A DNA stretch of 64,000 bases from positions 49,287,755 to 49,351,754 of the forward strand of contig NC_053048.1 of the NCBI RefSeq assembly GCF_003473485.1. The letters run 5' to 3'. Both the position numbers and the translations under genes were made by a program. This document shows positions 11,461 to 22,640 of the stretch, piece after piece; the first letter of the stretch is position 1, and every line of letters begins with the position of its first letter. The notes below the pieces were generated by a model that made no database searches, had not been told where the DNA came from, and saw only the letters and a program-made list of their open reading frames with translations. Source of the stretch: Medicago truncatula. Its lineage: Eukaryota > Streptophyta > Magnoliopsida > Fabales > Fabaceae.

Positions 11461-12521
11461 ATACGAAAAAAAATCCGCTATAGGTGTCACAGCATGCTCC
11501 TTTACCTCCTTTTATCTACTAATTATCATATTATCATAGTACGTATGTTTAAATAAGGTTGCTTTTTATTTTCTGAATGCAAAAATTAGGTTGCTTTTAT
11601 TTGATAAATTTGTGAATAAAATACAAGTCATTATCGATTTTAGGCAAACCTATTTTAGTACGCATGTTAGGCTATAAACAATGACTTTGGATTTCAAATG
11701 TTGCCTTATTGTTTGCGACACGTAATGTATTAAAATAGCTTTAGAATATGCTTCCACAAAATTAGAAAATGCTACTGAAAGTAGCATCAATCACGCTACA
11801 TTTTGTCTTTATAACTTGTACCCTAAACATCTGTTAAACAATAAAAAAGTAAAATTTTATTTTGAAGAAATCAACTTTTAAATGTTTAAAAGCTGAACAT
11901 TCAACTTCCAAGACAATTGTGTCCTGTTTCAAAAAAAAACGAAGACAATTGTGTCCTAACCAAGTTAAAAAGTTTTTTTTTTTTGAATTGATGATGAAAC
12001 ACGTTATTTGCAACTAAAAATTACTTTTTTTTTTGTTGCAAAAGAGGGTAAAAAATAATTTTAACTTGCATATGATGGCCATAGTTGGCATAAAAAAAAT
12101 GTCATTGTTGTTTAACAGCAAATATAAAAGTTGGCACTATCAATATGGAAAGTCTTGAGGAAGAATAGGTTTTAACTACGGTTAAACTGTGGCTAATGTG
12201 ATATGTTTTAATAAATACATTGGGCCATCATTCATATGCCAATTATTTTAGATAAAAAAAATTACTAATCCAAAAAAAAAAAAAATCAGTCAACATTAAG
12301 ACTTCATCACCTACAAGTCACAACACAGCTATGACTTAGCACTGATCAATTTCACACAAAAAATGCTTACTTTTGTTACTTTATTGCATACATACCAATT
12401 CAAAAATTTCTTCTATTCTCATGAAAAAAGTGGAAGAAAATAATGTTAGTACAAAGATTTAGATAAACTAATAATTGAGAAGATAATGTGAGTACTCCAA
12501 TAGGATAAGAAAACAAGCTAG
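11461..12521. other. Intergenic, no gene seen
   Basis: AT-rich sequence with homopolymer runs near 11930-12040 and 12255-12290. No coding frame is convincing. Confidence 0.5.
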
Positions 12522-12791
12522 TTAGATAAACCAATTATATTTGTACATGCATTGTGAGGACAGTATCCCTTTGCATAGAGGTCCAATAAAACAAGCACCA
12601 ATGAAGCTTGCTAATGACATTACAAAATCCTCTAACAAGAACTGGGATTTGGATAAAATTTCCACAGGTTGTGATGTTCCTGGCCTTGATGCCATCCATA
12701 TACCTGCTCCAATTACTAGTATAGATGCTAAAAGTATGAACAATTTCAAGAACCCGATCACTGTGTTGTTGAACTTATACACATTGATCAC
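12522..12791 (-). pseudogene. Tetraspanin-like N-terminal fragment
   Basis: An 89-aa frame starts NTVIGFLKLFILLASILVIG then AGIWMASRPGTS. It later has SLASFIGACF, resembling the first transmembrane helix, the GIW motif and the GACF end of the second helix of plant tetraspanins. The frame then ends in unrelated residues. The second helix itself is poorly preserved, and the large extracellular loop with CCxxP is not found nearby. I read it as a decayed exon-1 fragment. A small orphan membrane protein cannot be excluded. Confidence 0.45.
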
Positions 12792-13702
12792 TTGTAAAGT
12801 TGCATTACTTTAATACATTTCCGAAAAGAACAAATACACAATAGTATCCCAAGTAAATCAATTACTACAAGGATCATTTTGCATAGTGAACGATAATCAC
12901 TCAAAAACTTAAACCAAAACCAAAAGAGAGAGAAAGTGTACTCACAATAATGTCTTTTACACTCAATCTATATACTAGAAATAAATATTGTCATGAGAAA
13001 TTAGTGATAAATAGAATGAAGTATGAAAACTGTATGTGGGAGTTGTGACGAATTCGGCTCTCAAACCAAAATCAAGAATAATGCTTTCCCGAACTAGGGA
13101 ATGTGAGGGTTAAAATCCAATTACTTCAGATTACTCGAAGTGGAATTTTTACCCATTTGAGCAACTAAAAATTGACGATGTACAAAAATACACCACTTAT
13201 AACTATTAATTTGACTTCAGAAGAAAGAAAAACTAATAAAAAACCAAATTGTATCTAGATCGTACATAAATATGTTGTTGGACAACAAAATAGTTGTCCA
13301 AATAACATTTCACTTTCTCTTAAATTAACATAGTACAATATAAGATATGTCCTTTCTTTCATTCATTGGCGTTTTTAGTTGGTCAAGGCCACCGATAACT
13401 GCATAAAGGAATCTTTCGGTACTTGCTGGTAAACAAACTTATTACAAGCACTCTCTAATCTTTGCAAAAACATACCAATAATTGATGGTGAGTGGATGCA
13501 AATAATCAGAGACATTGCAGGTATCTAGTTAGTGTCATTATTCTTACATGTAAAAAGCATGAAAAACGATAGGCATTGGAGGAGTCCAATTACATTGAAT
13601 GAAATGCCAACTCAAGTTAAAATATCCAATAACTATGAAGTACTGGAAACACCGAACAGGGAAGACATTGAAGTCTATAAATGGACAAAATCTGCAAGTA
13701 AA
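12792..13702. other. Intergenic / 3' flank of the PAB-like gene
   Basis: No independent gene is seen. The plus-strand frame 13532-13816 overlaps the last exon of the minus-strand gene and is a shadow of it. Confidence 0.5.
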
Positions 13703-16700
13703 TTATTGTTTGTAAAGAATGAATTTTGCAATATCGTCGAGTCCTCCTTCCTCATAACATTTGCCAATCCGTTCCAAATAGCCGTCCCAATTTCCCTCTA
13801 TAGAAGCCAAATCTAACAAGAAAGCTGCTTCATCCAATACAACCTGCAATTGATTTGAAAGTGAAAATAAGAAAAGATTAGCATGAATATCAGCAGGTGC
13901 CCTTGTCATTCATTTTTTATGTTGATAGACATTATATTCAAATGTAATCGATAAATAGTTGAAAATATACGAAACCTGTGCAGGCGCCTTCCCTTTTTTA
14001 AGATCTTCTTGCCTTCCCTCTTCAGTCACCTTCTCCTTAATATACTCAATTTGCTCATCGTCCCATTGAGCTATATCAGCAACGTCCTAAGCAAACAAAT
14101 TTGACGGAAGAAGTACCCGAAAAGTATGAAATAGATGGGAATAAGTACGGAAATATAAAATATGAATGATAAAATTACACATAACTAAAAAATTCATACC
14201 CCTTCTTTCAAAAAAAAAAAAAATCATACCCTGTACATGCAGCCTAGAGTCCACCATGGTGATTTTAAAGCTCCCCTGGCGGCATCTTTAGCTTCTACTT
14301 TACGCCCAACCCTATAATTGTTTTTTTCCAGCAACAATAGCTCCTTAGAAGTTGAGAAAAGTAGGTTCACATTTATCATTTTGACCAAATTCGAGATGTA
14401 ATAGAAAGTATTTACTACTACCAACCTCAACATAACCTCAGCATTGAACACAAAAGGTCGTGCAAATCCTGGAAAATGCTCCTTCTTTGTATAAAATTCC
14501 CCCGTCACTAAAGCTGAAACCTTCCACACACAGACATAGCCAATATGTATCAATTGACTATGACTAACGCTCGAGGAACAAATAAAATGTGAAAGAATTT
14601 TATAGTGTTATATTACCTGATCTCCTTCATCAAAATGCCGCTTCACTTTGCGCTCTAAGACATCAGGAAATATACCAACCTAAAAATAGATTAGGTTCTT
14701 GCAATGATTGATTGTGAGAGTGAACAATACAAGTTTACAAATTTATGAATACCTTTTTCAGAAGATAGCTGTCTAAGTTAGAAATCCCAGACTCGGCAAA
14801 ATCACCCTTTCTATAAAGCTTTTCTCCAACATCAGCTGAAGCATGAAAGAGTTCTTCATTTCTCTCTTGACTGTCCTTCGCATCTTCTTCAACCAATATC
14901 CTGTGAATATATTGGTCTACCTGTATGAAGCAAATAAACAGCTTGCATTAATCAATGTATATTATCGACTATCATATTCTTCAATCACATAGTATCGTCA
15001 CAATAAACACAAAATGAAGTGTCCATTAGTCTATGTGTGTGTATTATCAATTATCAACAATAGCCACCGTGATGTAGTGTTTCCCTTACAGTCTTAGCTA
15101 AAAGCCACACTCCGTGTTTTTTCACTTCCACCACCGGCATTTCCAATCTGTAGGTGTTTGCAACTATGAGACTATAAGATTCAGAACAATAAATTAACCA
15201 TGAAAAAGGGATGAACATGGAGCCTCACTGGGGTGGAGCTGTGGGCCATCGCAGCAGTGCAATTACAGAACCTGTGAAGAAAATAATCATAGAAAGTTTA
15301 TAAACAATACCACAGAAGTTTAAGATTTAGGACCTATTGGATTGATGTATTTGAGTTTCTCTGATGGCATAACCATATGCGCCAAAGTTTAGGAGAGCTT
15401 ATAGAAACAGCTTATGACATGTAAATAATTTGTTTTCAGCTTATTTCTATAAGCTCTCAGTGATAGCTTATGAAAACAGCGTGTACTTTGACTTCATTTT
15501 ATTGTTTGTCATAGAAATAGCTTATACATTAACACTCATATGATAAACACTTAATTGAGTTGTTTATCCTAACAAAACCCTATTTCTAAAAGCTATTAAC
15601 TCTTAAATCCTTACCGGAGCTGTTTTTTGACAGGGGAATAGCAAGGGGGATTAATCCTTGCTTGGCACCCGGAGAAATAATTGTTTCCCCTGTTATACAC
15701 AAATCATAACAAACAAACAAATAATTATCACCTAATTAATATCAAACCGTAGAAGTACTTCAAATTTCAAACCAAATATGTTTATATACTCTAGCATGGT
15801 TTCATACACCATATTAATGAGTAAACACCCAAATTGGTCCTTGAAATTGTATAATTGTGTCAATCTAGTCTCTCACATTATCAATATTTCAAAATGATGG
15901 GTCACGAGTGGATTCGGGGGATCATCCATATTGGATCAAGAACAATCATATAAAGATAATTTGACGCCACATCTTTACGCAAAACCTTAAATACATTAGG
16001 CTTATGGGTCCTTTCACTTATAAAGTGTTCAACCTCCACTTTTCTAAATCACACTTGCTACACAACACAAAATAATCTCTAAAATTTCAATTTTTTAATC
16101 AAGTTACCCCTCTAAAAGGATTTTTAGGGACTGAAATGAGATTAAGTCCCGTTAATGGTTATTCCATTAAGGGAGCATATAATTTTCTAACATCAGTGGA
16201 CGAACCTATTGCAAGGGGATTGTTCGATGACGTTTGGCATACGAAGGTCCCGTTAAAGGTATCAATTTTTGCGTGGCGACTTCTCTGTAACCGTCTTCCG
16301 ACAAAAGATAATCTTCGGCGGTGCCGTGTCCTTCAGCATGACGATAACAGATGTGTAGGAGGGTGCGGTGGTGAGGAGTCAGTAGGTCATCTTTTTATTG
16401 GTTGTACTACTTTTTGCAGTGTCTGGTATATCTATTTAATTGGTTAGGCATCAACTTCGTGGCTCCAGAAGCGACTGGCGAACATTTTCATCAGTTTGGT
16501 CACTTTTCCGGGTTAGCGCGATCTACTTATCCGTTTCTCAAATTGATATGGCCCGCGTGTGTTTGGATCATTTGGAAGGAAAGGAATAACAGAGTTTTTA
16601 ATCAAAAGGCATTGGTTCCAACTCAATTAACAGACAAGGTAAAAATGTTATCTTTCCATTGGTTGAAGGCGAAACTCATTATCTTGTATGGGTCTAATGT

Positions 16701-17656
16701 TGTAATTAGTGTATATTTCTTTCCTTGTAATTTCGAGCAGCTCTAGTATGAGATATTTGTGACTGTCTTGTTCAAACTTTTGGGTGTTTCTCTTTTGCAC
16801 GCCTTGTGGGAGATGAATCACTCCCATTGATATAATATATTGCATTTTGGCTTGTTCAAAAAAAAAAAAAAAAAGTTGGTAATATCGATAATCCATTTGA
16901 AATCAAGGGTCTGTTTGGGAGGAGGGTTTTGAAGGGCTGAGTCTACATCTTGATATATAATTGATATTTAAAAAAAAAATGAAAAGAATGTCATGATTAA
17001 TGTTTATATATTAGTTTAATTATACTTGATTGATTTAAGAAAATATTCTATAGTGTCCGTAATTCAAAAATGAAAAGTAAGTCCTTCCTCACTTCCCCTC
17101 CAAATCCTCCATCCAAACAAAGCCTAAGTGAATAATATCAAAATGCATTTTGTAATTTGATTGATCGTCATTTAAGAATATTGATAATGTGTGGATTAGT
17201 TTGATACATCTATACAATTACAATGACAACTTGGATATTTATTCCCAAAATAATCGAAGTCACATATTCAACTAACTACATTCACAAAACACAAATTCAT
17301 AACTGTTCTAAAGTTGAGTACAACAAATAAGCTGAATTTGAAGAAGAAGAAGAAGAAGAAGTGGAAAATGGTACCTCTAGTTTTCAAGATAGTCAAGAGT
17401 TGTGAGAGATGCTGAGGAGGTTGAGTTACAGCTACATCTTTTACAAAAGAAACATGCTCTGCAACAACGGAGAAAGTGAAGAATGGAAAAAGCCAAACAA
17501 TAAGAAATTTGGAATGAGATGAGATGAGAGAATAGTGTTACCAGGAATGGAGGAAGAAGAAGAGATGCGAAGAGAAGCTGCACGGTGGTTGAGAAACAGA
17601 GGCACGGCGTTGCAACGTGAACTTCCGCCACACAATACTCCGCCGCTCATCTTCAT
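13703..17656 (-). CDS. Chloroplast ATP synthase biogenesis protein, PAB-like (formerly 'cyclin delta-3')
   Basis: Eleven exons: 17542-17656, 17375-17458, 15615-15689, 15229-15271, 15090-15147, 14753-14920, 14617-14679, 14422-14520, 14230-14343, 13976-14086 and 13703-13843. They total 1071 nt (356 aa), and all junctions keep frame with GT-AG introns. The Ser/Arg-rich N-terminus (RCNAVPLF, ASLRISSSSSIPG) looks like a plastid transit peptide. The mature part contains EHVSFVKDVAVTQPPQHL, SPGAKQGLIPLAIPLSKN, a VDQYIHRILVEED block, AKDAARGALKSPWWTLG and DVADIAQWDDEQIEYIKEK. From memory these match a plant-conserved protein long labelled 'cyclin delta-3' and later described as PAB, an assembly factor for the chloroplast CF1 ATPase. 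The family name is recalled, not searched. Intron 2 (15690-17374) contains an antisense LINE fragment. The gene looks intact. Confidence 0.85.
16090..16875 (+). mobile_element. Truncated LINE 3' end (zf-RVT) in intron 2 of the PAB-like gene
   Basis: The frame at 16136-16447 contains YSIKGAYNFL, VWHTKVPLKVSIFAWRLLCN and RLPTKDNLRR, then CVGGCGGEESVGHLFIGC, which is the zinc-binding region after plant LINE reverse transcriptases. After a frameshift near 16405 it continues with WPACVWIIWKERNNRVF. The 3' end reads GCACGCCTTGTGGGAGATGA... ATTTTGGCTTGTTC and finishes in an A-run at 16859-16874. It is 5'-truncated and lies in the opposite orientation to the host gene. Confidence 0.8.
16907..17125. 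mobile_element. hAT-like MITE of about 220 bp
   Basis: The left end GGGTCTGTTTGGGAGGAGGG is inverted at the right end as CCTCCATCCAAACAAAGCCT. A similar element lies at 40244-40474, and both share the interior motif 'atagtgtccgtaatt'. It sits beside the LINE tail in the same intron. Confidence 0.6.
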
Positions 17657-18296
17657 TTCTCTAGTTTTTTATTCTCCTCCACACTCCCTATATCTGTTTT
17701 TCTTTTTCCGTTTCCAAAAGTTTTGTAAAATTAATAAATAAATACAGTAATTAATAGTTAATGTAACTTAATAGAAGTGTTTTGGGTTTAAAAACAATTT
17801 AATTGAAGTTTTTTTTTTTTTTTAAGGTCAATGGGTTTGAATCCCGAACCTTCGTATATATTATACATTATTCATATCAACGTGGATTAAGCTCACGAGA
17901 ACAATTGAAGTGTTTTGTGAAAAAGAAAATTTATAATTATGTAGATCAAACCTATAAAACTTCATGAGAAAACTATATGATATTTTATCATATTATCAGG
18001 ATATATTAACATATTAATATTAATAGGTGCTGAAATTGTTAGAAGTTTTGTTTACATAATCATCAACATAAGCATTTTGATTGATTTAATTTTTCTTTTA
18101 TAAAGAGTTATTAATGGTGTAAGTATGTTAAGTTTGACCGCAATTGCCAATGAACTCGAGCTCTCCGTCTTAAATATATTATGAATATATATTACATATA
18201 GTATATAATTGTTATTGATAGAATTTAATTTGTATGTATCCCTAATGAATATTCAAGTAATAAGAGATTTAAGCCTCTCAAGCTACCATGAGTTTG
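17657..18296. other. Upstream of the PAB-like gene; SINE-like remnant
   Basis: At about 17824-17905 a minus-strand SINE-like piece carries GGTTTGAATCCCGAACC and GATTAAGCTCACGAG (inverse of the A-box region), next to a T-run. The rest is AT-rich with no gene. Confidence 0.45.
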
Positions 18297-18304
18297 ATCT
18301 TTGA

Positions 18305-18926
18305 TAGGGATGGCAATGGGTATTTAATGGGTAGGGTACTACAATGCCCATTCCCATACCTGTATTTTTAAAAATTATCTGTACTCGTGCCCGTACTCTC
18401 GTGGGCAACAACTTTAGTGCTCTTCCCCATATCATATGGGTATCTAAATGCACATACTCGCACCCATTATCCACACTTTAACTATGAAAAGACAATAAAA
18501 ACATCACAATTGAAATAAAACTATGAACAAAATATTTTAAAATTAACTCATAAAATAATATGAATCGTAGTATTTAGTCAAATTAAAAACATTCAAAATA
18601 TCTTTAAAATATTGTACACTAACAGGATGTAATTGTTATTGTATTAAGTAGTTTTTTGATTTAGGTTTTAGTTTAGGTTTAAATAGCTAAATAAATTATT
18701 TAATTATACATTAAAAATAAATAAATTACTTATGATATTAAATAAATATGTATATGCGGGGTTGCGGGTCTGGGCAGTATAGTACCCTTATCCGTGCCCA
18801 TGCCCATTAAAATTTGTGGGTATTACCCGGATCCATCCCCAGACCCATGATAGCGGGGTTTTACTCTCCCCATTGTAGCTATTTTATGTGGGTATTCATT
18901 GGGCCTGGGTCCAAATGTCATCCCTA
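18305..18926. mobile_element. hAT-type MITE (622 bp) with perfect 8-bp target duplication
   Basis: The terminal inverted repeats are TAGGGATGGCA and its counterpart TGTCATCCCTA. The element is flanked on both sides by the same 8-mer ATCTTTGA (18297-18304 and 18927-18934), the size expected for hAT insertion. The subterminal regions are rich in 'gggtat/gcccat' motifs in inverted orientation. No transposase frame is present, so it is non-autonomous. Confidence 0.85.
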
Positions 18927-18934
18927 ATCTTTGA

Positions 18935-20120
18935 CCACTGTGTTTAAAGAAAATATGATCGAGAGGGACAAATCCACTTTATGTGTTTCACAATTCTCAA
19001 CGAAGATTAATCATCGATAAAGAGTAAAAAAAACTCTTACCTATGGCTATAACATGGTTGCTCGAAAGAAAAGAAAAATTGTATGTGTCATCGGTATAAA
19101 TAAGTTTTAATTACATGTTCAGTAAAATTTCACTATTTAGACTTGCCGTTGTCATGGTATTATTTTTCTTAATATATATGTATATAAAACTAAACAGCGG
19201 GATATGATTAAATGTGTGTAAAACTATTTTAGTTGCACTTTTGGTCATAAAATCACAAAAATAGCTTCAACTATTATGGAATCGAACTTAATTTTTTGTC
19301 CATCAATTATCACGTTTGTTGTAATTTTGGTCTCAACTCCTATTTTGACTTAAAAATTGATTTTTAGCCTAAAAATTGGCAATATAATGCCCAATTTGGT
19401 GTCAAAATCGTAAAAATGTGATAATTGATGGAATGAAAATGAGTATAAAATGGGAGGACAATTTTCGTAAATAAGGTGTAGTCCCGACACTTCTCCAACT
19501 TTCACGTAGCATAATGGAGAGAATCATATAATTTTTGCAGATAAAACAAACATTTTAATTTTAAGTACACATTTTAATCCCTACTTTATTTCGTGAAGAA
19601 GAAAAAAAAGTGTCCATATTACATTTGTATTAGTGTGAGCGTATTTATTTTAATCTTATTTGTAATAATATTTGTAATATGGACAACTTTTTTTTTGGTA
19701 CAAATGATCAAAACATCTATTGGAAATGAATGTCATTTTAGTCAAAAATAATTGTTTTAAAAATGAATGTCACTTTTAAAATGAGTGTCGTTTTTGACAA
19801 AAATAATTGTTTTAAAATGAATGTCATTTTCAGTTTCCAATGCAATAATAATTTTTTCTTTTCAATTATACCCTTCAATTAATACTATGCACACAACTTC
19901 CAAAGTATTACTTTTAAAACCGACCAATAGTTAATAAGGATAATTTGGTAAAATAACAATTCTCTTTATTTTAATCATTGCATTTCTTAATATGTTTGTA
20001 AAAACCTTAAACGACATTCATTTTAAAACGGAGGGAGTAATGTTTTGATCATAATGTAATAAATGTCGAAATTAATATTTCTTTTTATATAAAATATTGC
20101 TTAATATAAAAGCGGACACA
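18935..20120. other. Repeat-rich intergenic DNA
   Basis: Several 20-40 bp direct repeats of the type AATGAATGTCATTTT occur between 19720 and 19830. The motif ACGGAGGGAGTA near 20022-20040 looks like the right end of a Stowaway-type MITE whose left end I could not place. No gene is seen. Confidence 0.45.
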
Positions 20121-20175
20121 TGGTATGGGGTTCAAACCCCATCTACCACAAAAAAAAAAAAATAGAAGCGGATAC
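20106..20175 (+). mobile_element. 5'-truncated SINE tail with target duplication
   Basis: A B-box-like GGGTTCAAACCCCATC followed by an A12 tail (about 20122-20160) lies between near-identical flanks AAGCGGACACAT and AAGCGGATACAT. This is consistent with a short truncated retroposon. Confidence 0.5.
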
Positions 20176-20214
20176 ATAAACATGCTATTGCTCTGAAAGA
20201 GTAGAAAAAGAGTC

Positions 20215-20346
20215 CCCGTGAGTATAGCTCAGTTGGCATTGGCAGGGACAATGCATTGTTATATGTAGGGGCTGAGGTTTGAACACCGGACACCCCACTT
20301 ATTTACCTTATAAGGTGAATTCTAACCAATAAACTACCTGACAAAA
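20215..20346 (+). mobile_element. tRNA-derived SINE
   Basis: The A box is in GTATAGCTCAGTTGG and the B box in GAGGTTTGAACACC, about 40 bases apart. A conserved tail, 'cccacttatttaccttataaggtgaattctaacc', is followed by an A-run. The same tail recurs without the head at about 22555-22620 and 23365-23435. Not a tRNA gene. Confidence 0.7.
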
Positions 20347-21211
20347 AAAATTGAAAAAGAAACGTTATTAATTAATGTATTATTATGTTCAAATCATCGA
20401 ATCGCTATCACCGTGGCTAAAACTCTATCTTATGGAATTTTTTTGGACAGGATCTTGTGGAATGCTTTCATGTAAGTTTAAACGTTTTGATCACTCACGG
20501 AAAGATATTAATTAATTACTAATTAATCATCAATCACTTCAAAGAGTTAAATGATTGATTTATTTCAATATTTTGTTATTGTTTTTTTATTTTTTTGGTC
20601 TAGTATATTTTGTTATTGTTTAATTATTAAGTCTTGCTATCCAACGTCCAGAGCATCTACAATCATACGTAAACTAACAAGGATCATTCAATGAGTCAAA
20701 CATGTACATGTTATTTGTTTATCATAAGTAAACTAAAAGGAGTATGTATTAAGGCCTCAATAACTTTAATGGTACTAAACTAAAAAAAAAAAACCTTAAA
20801 TAAGTTCATTAATATGTGCATTTAGAAAATAAATAATAAGAAATTGAAAAGTGAAAGAATCACATGAATTTGAGATGGTGAGACCAACTTTTATATACAT
20901 TATTTTATAATTTGTGAGACTCTCATTAGTTGATGAAGAGAAGGAGAATCTATATAGTTGTCGGCTAACTAATAGATACCTATTTTTTTTCTTATTTCAA
21001 TAGGGTCCTTAATAGGTTGAGATTCTTTTTAAGTAAAGGATTCCACATTGTACACAATAGTACCAATAATGATGATATTTAATGATATAATAATCAAGCC
21101 TTTCTCTCTATAAAAAAGATACTCATGCCTAAATAGTGAACCCATGCCATATCTTATTCATTCCATATTATAACTTTGAGATTCAAAAATATGAATTTAT
21201 AATTTATACAA

Positions 21212-21771
21212 GACTTAAATGCTCTTTTGGTCCCTTAACTATTTAATTGGTATCGCTTTGGTCCCTTAATTAAGAAAAATATTGTTTGAGGATTTTAAGC
21301 TTTTTTTTAGTCTCGTTTTTGTCCCTTCTGTTAGGTTTCCGTTAGGGTTTTAAAAAAAAATTAACTCCTAGACACGTGTCACCTTGCCATTGGCTCTGAG
21401 TTTTTATTTATTTATTTTTTTTACAAAAAAATTATTATTTTTTTAAAATATATTTTAAAAAAAAATCCCAGAACCAATGACAAGGTGACACATGTCACTT
21501 TGTCATTGGTTCTAGGGATTTTTTACAAATATATATATATTAAAAAAATTAATTTTTTTCATAAAAAAAAAAAAAAAAAATCTCAGATCCAATGGCAAGG
21601 TGACACGTGTCCACACTTAACGGCTTTTTATTAAAACTAACGGAAACCTAACAGAAGGGAGCAAAACGAGACTAAAAAAAAACTTAAAATCCTCAAATAA
21701 TCTTTTTTTTTAGTTAAGGGACCAAAGCGATACCAATTAAATAGTTAAGGGACCAAAAGAGTATTTAAGCC
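21212..21771. mobile_element. Mutator-like MITE (560 bp) with perfect 9-bp duplication
   Basis: The ends are GACTTAAATGCTCTTTTGGTCCC and the inverse of GGCTTAAATACTCTTTTGGTCCC. Long inverted arms continue through 'cctaacagaaggga' and 'tgacacgtgtc'. The 9-mer TTTATACAA flanks both sides (21203-21211 and 21772-21780). It is non-coding and could fold into one long hairpin. Confidence 0.85.
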
Positions 21772-22184
21772 TTTATACAACCATTAAGGAGAAGGAGGTG
21801 ATATTTTTTAGGAAGATGCATAGATAACTATTCACCATTACTCTTTGTTTTCTGGAAAGTGCAGCGATAAATGTTCATCTCTCATCCAAAACAGAAAAGA
21901 AAATACGGAGGCATTAAAATGTTTCTTAAAAATTTATTCATAATGAAAGATAACATTCCTCTTCAGGAATGTTGTTCAAAGGTATGTCAATTCTAAATGC
22001 GAGACCGTTGAAAGAAGGACAAATGTATGAGAAATTAATCATGTTTCTTTATTCTTAGAATATTTGAGCCTGACACAAAATTGATTTGTATGGTAATGAC
22101 CGTCTCATTTACAAACATATTGTTAGACTCTATCTCATTCAATATGACATTCTCTATAGATGATCAAACATATTTTCGATAGAC

Positions 22185-22640
22185 TGTAATATTATTTAAA
22201 TTTGTAGTTGTGGTTGTGTCTCAACCTTGCAAAATCAATTTATATGATGGGGATTATCCTCACTTATAACACTTGTTCATGTCATACCACTTTCAACGTA
22301 TGACTCTTAGCACACATCCTTCTTAAAATTTATGGTTGAGCCTAACAAATCTCCACATTGTCGGGCCATATATCATTCAATGTAGAACTCTTTGACGCAG
22401 CCCCTTACACTCAGGACTGAAGATGAGATTGTGACTCGAGTTATCCGATAACGAAAACCTGATAGTCTGTGACTCAATAATTCCAGATAGACTCGTATAT
22501 TATCTTAAATTTGTAGTTGTATTTCTTCCTAATGCGATATGCAGGAGATGAAATGTAAACCCCAGATTCTCCACTTATTTATCTTAAAAGGTGAATTTCT
22601 AACTACTTGACCAAAAAATAGAATTGATTATTAAAAAAAA
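22185..22640 (+). repeat. Dispersed LTR/TRIM-like repeat fragment plus SINE tail
   Basis: Contains 'gtctcaaccttgcaaaatc', 'acttataacacttgttcatgtcat' and 'gactgaagatgagattgtgac'. Related text occurs at about 60350-60700 ('tctcaaccttacaaaatt', 'tataaacatacgttcatgtcat'). The family is not identified; an LTR or TRIM is possible. A SINE-type tail follows at 22555-22620. Confidence 0.45.

Noticed and set aside
20215-20346. Possible tRNA gene
   Set aside because: A and B boxes are present, but the sequence lacks a closed acceptor stem and has the SINE tail found at other positions.
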